Origin: Telopea speciosissima
Lineage: Eukaryota; Streptophyta; Magnoliopsida; Proteales; Proteaceae
DNA: 64,000 bases
Direction of reading: 5' to 3'
NCBI RefSeq assembly: GCF_018873765.1
Contig: NC_057922.1
Location: forward strand, 8,693,563 to 8,757,562
Shown: piece after piece, positions 58,002 to 64,000 of the stretch
Layout: every line of letters begins with the position of its first letter
How positions within the stretch are numbered: the stretch's first letter is position 1
Program-made: the position numbers and the translations under genes
Notes under the pieces: model-generated
The model's input: only the letters and a program-made list of their open reading frames with translations
What the model was told of the DNA's origin: nothing
Databases searched by the model: none

Positions 58002-58818
58002 GCCAATTAAGCCCACTACTTGAATGTCATACAGTTGTTGTCTTGTGTTCTTAGGATAATTAGTTTTGCTAGCAAGGAAATTAGAAAGAAAAAGTGTAAC
58101 TTCTATGAACATTCCATTTCCTCTCTTCACTTAGTAATGGGAATAGCATATATCAAACCCAAGGCAATCCAAAGGACAAAATGAATAGAAGCATTGTAAA
58201 TTAGCAACAAACAACAGAAATACTAGCCATATATAGCTCACCATCGGCAGGCCTATTAAGGGTGAACTTCAGGTCTAAGGTAGTGCTGGAACAAACCTTC
58301 AAGTTTTAAAAAACTCACTCTAATCCGATGGCTGGAGTCCCCTTGAAGAAGCAGTCAGAAAACCCCCAAAATAGTACAATCACAAGTCCTATGCTCATCT
58401 CAGAACAACATGCAACCAACAATTATATCACAAATAGCCTTCTAATCAGCAATCAAAACAGGCCAAGAAACATGAAAGGATCCTCTTCCCATGTAGTGAC
58501 TTTCCCACCTTTGATCCCACACCGTCCATGAGTGTCAAATGTACACAACCTTACCTCTTGCGGGCTGTTTCCAAGATAATATGAAAATCTCTAAGGCCAA
58601 TAAAAGTGTCTCTGAAACGAACTAATGCTTGTAGCCAAATAGCATTCAATAATAAGATTCTAAAACCCTTAAACAGAGCAAAATCCAGCCCTGAGCATGA
58701 AGAAAGAAGTTTATTTCTAACATAATTATCCTACCAAGTTAATACAGATTAGTATCCGATGAAATTGCCCACCGTCATCTTTGATGGGTTCTCCCACACA
58801 TGACAGGCCTGGGGTTTC
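58002..58818. other. spacer between MT4 and PPR-C
   Basis: No gene or element recognised after the short MT 3' flank. PPR-C homology begins sharply at its stop codon. Confidence 0.55.
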
Positions 58819-60589
58819 TTAATCCAACAATTCATTCAACAATTTAGTGATTTCTTTCAACTGGCCAGAATTGTCTACACCAAAAACCGAAACACTTAAG
58901 GTCACAATATTAAGAGAGATTCCTAATCCTAACATTTTGTTTAGCAATCCAATGGCTTCTTCCGATTGACCAGAATTGCATAGGCCATGAATCATAGAGT
59001 TGAAAATGACAACATCGGGCTTCTGTCCTCTTTGAATCATCAATTCAAACAACTTATGTGCTTCAGCAATCCTTCCATCTTTGCAAAGACCGTCTATCAT
59101 AATGTTGAAAGTCACGACATTAGGAGAGACTCACATTTTATTTAGCCATCTAGTGGAATCTTCCCATTGGCCAGAATTGGACAGGCCATGAATCAAAGAG
59201 CTGAAAGTGACACCATCAGGCTTCTGTCCTCTTTTAAGCATCAATTCAAACAACTTATGCGCTTCAACAGTCCTTTTAGCTCTGCAAAGACTACCAGAAT
59301 GCTCAGAGTCACGACATTAGGAGAGACTCCTAGTCCCAACATTTTATTTAGCCATCCAATGGCTTCTTCCCATTGGCCAGAATTGCATGCGCCATGAATC
59401 AAAGAGCTGAAAGTGACAATATTAGGCTTCTGTCCTCTTTGAAGAATCAATTCAAACAACTTTTGCGCTTCAGAAGTCCTTTTGGCTTTGCAAAGACCAT
59501 CTATCAAAATAGTGAAAGTCACGACATCAGGAGATACTCCTAGTCCCAACATTCTTTTCAGCACCTCAGTGGCTTTTTCTAATTGATCAGAATTGCATAG
59601 GCCATGAATCAAAGAGCTTAAAGTGACAACATTAGGCTTTAGTCCTCTTTGAAGCATCAATTCAAACAACTTATTGGCTTGAACACCCCTTCCTTCTTTG
59701 CAAAGACCATTTATCATAATGTTGAAGGTAATGACATTTGGTGATACTCCATGGTTCAACATTTCGTGGATCAAATTTGCAGCTTCTTTCCACATATATA
59801 AATTGCAAAATGCATGAATCAAACTACTGTAGGTAACAACATTAGGGGAGATGTGTTTCCCGACCATATCAAGGAATAGGTTCAGAGCTTCATTTACCAT
59901 TCCTACTTTGCAAAGGCCATCGATGATTGTAGTATACGTGATAACATCAGGCTTACATTTACCCTTGAGTTCCATTGTCCTAAACATTTCAAGAGCCTCA
60001 CAAGTGTTTCCAGACTTGCAGAGCCCATTGATTATGGTTCCGTACGTGATTAAATTACCACGATACCCTTCTTTAAGTATCTTGTGGAACAACTCTTTAG
60101 CCTCTGCAATTTTATCCACCGTGCAGAGCCCCTTAAGTAGGGTAGTCAATGTGACAATATCTGGCTCGAAACCAAGTTTCATGATGATCCCAAAGACAGA
60201 AGCCGAAATCTGTCCGATTCGACCCACAGAAACAGTTGAGTTAGATGTTCAGAGTCAAGATATCTGGCTGTATTTGCAAAGAAAACATATTTTTGTACAT
60301 AGAAATGACAGTCAAATAGTGTTTGCATCTGGCAACTATCCCAAATAGTTGATTGAAAGCGACGATTTTGGAAAGGGTTGTGAGTGAACCATCGGCGGAA
60401 TGCTTCTTCAACACTAATGGAGGTGCCTGTACTACTTGACTTGTTGCATCCATCATCTTCTGCAGAGTTTTTCAACAATTTGACAAGACTTGCTCGAGGA
60501 TGTGTTTTTGTAGCTTTAGAAGAAAAAGAAAACGAAAGAGATGAAAAAAGCAACGGAAGAGAAGGGCTAAGAGAAGACCAACTACCCAT
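58819..60589 (-). pseudogene. PPR-C, inverted RFL-type PPR pseudogene
   Basis: An opposite-strand copy of the PPR-A/B frame with about 270 bp of matching upstream DNA (to 60857). The start is MGSWSSLSPSLPL. Several lesions: a 10-bp loss after GCATTCCGCCGA (about 60390), a missing A in CCAAAATCG, a 2-bp loss in CGGCTTCTGTCTTTGG (about 60200), a 4-bp loss near 59290, and a 9-bp loss near 59135 that leaves an in-frame TGA. The middle 328-codon frame (60227-59241) is still open across nine PPR motifs. It is more diverged than A and B are from each other. Homology to PPR-A ends within a few bases of the stop codon. Confidence 0.88.
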
Positions 60590-61129
60590 TTAAATTCGAT
60601 TTTGCAATTTAATGAGAGCATCCACAGTTCTCAACATACCTTTCACTTCGTTCTCTACAAACACTTCCCTCTTGTAATTCCTGAGGCACTGATCAGTGCA
60701 TAATGCTCGATCTGCAGAGATAAATTGATGAATTTTTTACAGGCTTACACAGCCCATGTCTTAGCCATCCATCAAAAATCTATATATTGTGAGATCTAAT
60801 TGAAAAAAGATCTCACTCAGTCCCATCTCTGAACTGAACTGGAGTCTGGGATCAATCAAACAAACATTTTGCTTTGTCTCTCAGTCAGTACAATCTACGA
60901 TGGGCCTCCATTTGTTCCCTCTATTGGGCCTTGGCCGAAGGGCACCGTACTAGCCTTTTTGGAGCTCTCTCGTCTCAGCCACTATTCTAGAGTAATTCAT
61001 TAATTTCTTTGAAATATCCAGACTATCCCCTCCCTAGTTTGGGGATCGTTGATAGGGCTTACGAGACAATGCCCGGAACCCTTCTTTCATTTTATTTATT
61101 AAAAAAATAAAGGAGATCATTACTCTGTG

Positions 61130-61265
61130 GGAGAGTGAACCGTCTATGCCAAACACAGAGGGAGCGAAATGACTCCTCGCCCCCCCCCGCCCCTCTATGA
61201 TGCCAACGTGTGTGTTTTCATTGGCCCCCATACAAGTGTAAAGACCACACTCCCCCACAGAGAAC
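61130..61265 (+). repeat. dispersed core repeat with short inverted ends
   Basis: CTCTGTGGGAGAGTG at the left and, reversed, CTCTGTGGGGGAGTGTGG at the right. The interior is GGAGCGAAATGACTCCTCGC, ATGATGCCAACGTGTGTG, TTTTCATTGGCCCCCATAC, as in 3838-3957. It contains a C run. Confidence 0.6.
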
Positions 61266-61305
61266 ACCAATCCAAAAAATAAAATACGAGATATGTATAG
61301 AAAAA

Positions 61306-61484
61306 GGATTCTGTCTAGCTGTGGTGGGAGCTGGAGCGTCCAACCCCGCTAAACGAAAGCAAAAACATGGGTTGGATGATCATTTCATAGGTAGGTCCCA
61401 CATGTGAAATGACCCCCTGTTCTTGGGGTGGTTTCTGAGCACTGGACCGTCCAGCTTCTGCCACGGCTGAACGAGAGCTAGGTC
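61306..61484. mobile_element. foldback element
   Basis: Left arm TCTAGCTGTGGTGGGAGCTG then GAGCGTCCA; reversed right arm TTCAGCCGTGGCAGAAGCTG then GACGGTCCA. The interior carries ATGTGAAATGACCCCC, a weak match to the dispersed core. Non-coding. Confidence 0.65.
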
Positions 61485-61620
61485 CATATGTATACCAATT
61501 AGATGATATTCGATTCGAAATAGAAATAATGTTATCAGATTAACTTTTGAATTCTTAGAATATTCAATTTTTCAAATACAAATGTGAATTGAATCATTCG
61601 ACTATCCATTTATGCAATTT

Positions 61621-61788
61621 GGATCCTCTATGGCTAGGCAGATAGTGACCTTGGTGCGGCCCACACCCAAATAGGGGCATGGACTCCACCCAGGCAGGAT
61701 GCTCAGGCAATGGGTAGGGTGGTCATTTCGCTCTTATCTGGGTGTGGGCCACACCAAGGCCGTTACATGCCAAGCCATAGAGGATCAG
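61621..61788. mobile_element. foldback element, GATCCTCT ends
   Basis: Left arm GGATCCTCTATGGCTAGGCA then CCTTGGTGCGGCCCACACCC; reversed right arm TGATCCTCTATGGCTTGGCA then CCTTGGTGTGGCCCACACCC. The arms are about 55 bp and the loop about 60 bp. Confidence 0.8.
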
Positions 61789-62570
61789 AACCCACATCCC
61801 ATTTACGTCCTCATTGATATACCAAAAAATAGCCCATCAGCTATTAATCCACGAAGCTAAATCCACAAGCAAAAACAAAGTGGTACAAAACCCCTAGGGA
61901 CTCCACATCCCTATACAGTAACACCTGCACATAACCTTATCTCTATGCGGAAAAATGGATCTCTATCCTTTCAATTACACTGTCTGTACTTGACGTCAAG
62001 TACATCTCATAGAGGAGGCAGAAATGATTTTCCTATCCCTTGTCCTAATACACTACCCGAGGTGGGATCCACCTCCCTCTACTTTACGTCCGATTGCGTA
62101 ATTGAGAGGATAAAAATTCCTAACATCATACACCACACATATAAGAAGTCAGATTCACGCATCTAGATACAAACGTGGCACATCGTGGGTCACAACGGCT
62201 TTCCCGTGACTTTCATTCCCCATTATGCAAACAGTGTGTCTACGTCTTACCTCAAAGTCCCCACTTGGCCACTTCCCACTTGATCAATCGGACAAGATTT
62301 ATTGTTTCAAAAATTTATATAGAATTTATATTGCTTAACAGATATAAAGAGCTCCACATGGCCCTTTTCCCCGAAAAAGTCCTTACCGATTACATATGCT
62401 TTTCCATGGAACCTGTTAACTCTCTCCACTTTCTGTTCTCTGCTTCTTCTAATCCACTTTCGTTCTTCGGTCGATCGATTCTCCTTCTTCAAGAACCCCA
62501 TTTTTTTTTTGTTTTTTCTGCGTGTTAAGTTTTTACAATCTTTTCATCCTCTCTTTCACATGAAATCGCA

Positions 62571-63840
62571 ATGGAAGCTGCAGCCATCGTAGATCAGGAG
62601 GCATGTGAAGAGAGTTACAAATTGAGCAAGAGTTCTGTAGATCTCAGGTTCAAAGAACAATTTGTCGCAGCAAGACCACCTTCTCCAGCGCTTGTGAAAG
62701 ACATGTGGGAAAGCAAATCCATCGAGAACCAATCAAGAACTCAAGGAGTGCTACTAAAACAGGTATGTGATTACATCGGTGATCTATTATTTTTTGGAAT
62801 CACTGGAGTATATGGAATGGAAGGATTGGGCAAGATAACAAATAACAAGATTCTTGTGATCAGTCGGAATCAAGATACCTGCACTGATATGGGTGCTAAA
62901 ATCACAATCTTGACCTTATTTTCAGTACCCATTTTTCGTTCTAGAGATGTTACCAGCATACTAGTTCTCAGAGCTTTGAGATAAAAAATGGGTATAGAAC
63001 TCTATTTATAAAGGGACGTACTGAAAATATGTTGGAAGATGTGGGGTTTACCAGTGGCAATTGTCACTGTTACTCACACAATAACGAATAAACATAGAGT
63101 TGTTGAAGAGTGGAAAGATATAACAAGGGAAATGAAGCAATCAAGCCACAAATCTCCTGTTATGCAAAGGTGAAATATTTTTCCTTTCAAAAATTCAATT
63201 CCAATTTTGTTACCTTGAAGATTATGACATAGACAAAGATGACATATAAAACTATTGCTTTGAGTCTATATTGGGAGCTTGAAAATTGCTTGCATAAGAA
63301 AGATAGAGAGTATGAAGATATGGTGAGAATATATGATATGATGCTTGAGCTTGCACTTTGTATTAATACTCCTTAGTATTGTTTTATCTCCATCCAAGTT
63401 TGTATGCATGAAAGTTATAAGCAGTTAGAGATACTTAGATTTGGAAGAATCATGGTAGCAGGAGAGATTTTCTTGTTTGCTCAAATTGATGCTTGAGCTT
63501 GCACTTTGGATTAATACTCTTCAGTTTGTTTTATCTCCACCTAAGATTGTATGCTTGAAAGGTATAAGTAGTTAGAGATACTTAGATTTGGAAGAGTGAA
63601 GCCAGCAGGGGATATTTTCTTGTTTGCTCAAATTGGAGGAAGAGGGGAATGAGGATGAGAGAAGTGACTCTAGTGATCCATCAATTACATAGGGTAATCG
63701 TGTCCCTTGACAGAGTTAACAAGAGCGAGTTCAAAGGTTATCACTGTTCCCATCCAAGGCTGAAAAGATTATTTCTACTTGATCTACCAACGATACCTGA
63801 TGTGTGCAGCAATCATACGTACGAACTGTCTCCTAAATGA
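62571..63840 (+). pseudogene. collapsed CC-NBS-LRR (RPS5/RPS2-like) resistance gene
   Basis: The first frame (62571-62984) reads FVAARPPSPALVKDMWESKS and then GITGVYGMEGLGK, a P-loop whose normal GMGGLGKTT is altered. It jumps straight to ILVISRNQDTCTDMGAK, the kinase-2/RNBS-B region (usually ILVTSRNQDVC), so a large part of the NB-ARC domain is deleted. In another frame about 100 bp on, MWGLPVAIVTVTHTITNKHR and VEEWKDITREMKQSS are the GLPLA region (63038-63170), ending at a stop. Further on, HPRLKRLFLLDLPTIPDVCS (about 63750) looks like the end of an LRR domain. The order of a normal NLR is kept but most of it is lost. A 148-bp tandem repeat lies between. Confidence 0.75.
63341..63632. repeat. 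tandem duplication, period 148 bp
   Basis: ATGCTTGAGCTTGCACTTTG begins at 63341 and 63489. Both copies continue through TTGTTTTATCTCCA, AGTTAGAGATACTTAGATTT, GGAAGA and TTTTCTTGTTTGCTCAAATT. Two to four differences per 50 bp are visible. It lies inside the NLR remnant and contributes to its breakdown. Confidence 0.9.
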
Positions 63841-64000
63841 AGTTGTATCCCTCCATGTCCACAACTTCGACTGATTACATAAACATTGTGGAAGAATTGT
63901 AGAAGAGGTTTGAATAGTCTTCCTCAACAAATGAACTCTCTGCTCACTCCATCTTTGTCTGTTACTTATTGTATTGGGTGATTCTATTTTTGTATTCTTC

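Larger units (their letters stand above)
60858..62570. other. spacer before the NLR remnant
   Basis: No host gene seen. It holds a core-repeat copy (61130), foldbacks at 61306 and 61621, and then (62400-62570) CT-rich sequence that may be the leader of the NLR remnant. Confidence 0.6.

Overview
This is nuclear DNA of a flowering plant. It is AT-rich, its genes are interrupted by GT-AG introns, and its products are plant-specific: an ACT-repeat (ACR) protein, an SKP2A-type F-box/LRR protein, restorer-of-fertility-like PPR proteins and a CC-NBS-LRR remnant. The mobile DNA is also plant-type: an Au SINE, TRIM elements with a tRNA-Met primer site, MULE-like transposons and RTE LINE tails. I cannot name the species; an early-diverging eudicot is only a guess.

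Layout. 1-7.2 kb is repeat-rich and gene-free, with two TRIMs and several foldback elements. 7.2-18.2 kb holds an ACR3-like gene (seven coding exons, 449 aa) whose introns carry foldback elements, a SINE and a LINE tail. 18.2-24.5 kb is intergenic. 24.5-31.4 kb holds an intact SKP2A-like gene (four coding exons, 368 aa, 4.6-kb first intron). From 32.9 kb a cluster grown by duplication begins: methyltransferase MT1 (32.9-34.7), a nested pair of MULE-like transposons (35.9-39.3), PPR-A (41.7-43.5), a truncated second SKP2A copy with a solo LTR in an intron (45.0-46.6), MT2 (48.0-49.7), MT3 (51.3-52.9), PPR-B pseudogene (54.3-56.1), MT4 pseudogene fragment (57.5-58.0) and PPR-C, an inverted pseudogene (60.6-58.8). 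The window ends in a collapsed NBS-LRR pseudogene (62.6-63.8).

How it fits together. The second SKP2A/MT block (45.05-50.8 kb) is a direct segmental copy of 30.4-39.4 kb. MT1 and MT2 are sisters and MT3 and MT4 are sisters, but PPR-A and PPR-B are the closest PPR pair, so the PPR genes duplicated or converted on their own schedule. PPR-B and PPR-C form a large inverted repeat around MT4, a possible source of double-stranded RNA against PPR-A. Across the window there are more than a dozen imperfect hairpin elements with unlike arms. One group shares GATCCTCT-type ends and another shares an internal core; this foldback set is the least explained component. All splice models are my own reading from frame, conserved protein sequence and GT-AG sites, without transcript evidence.
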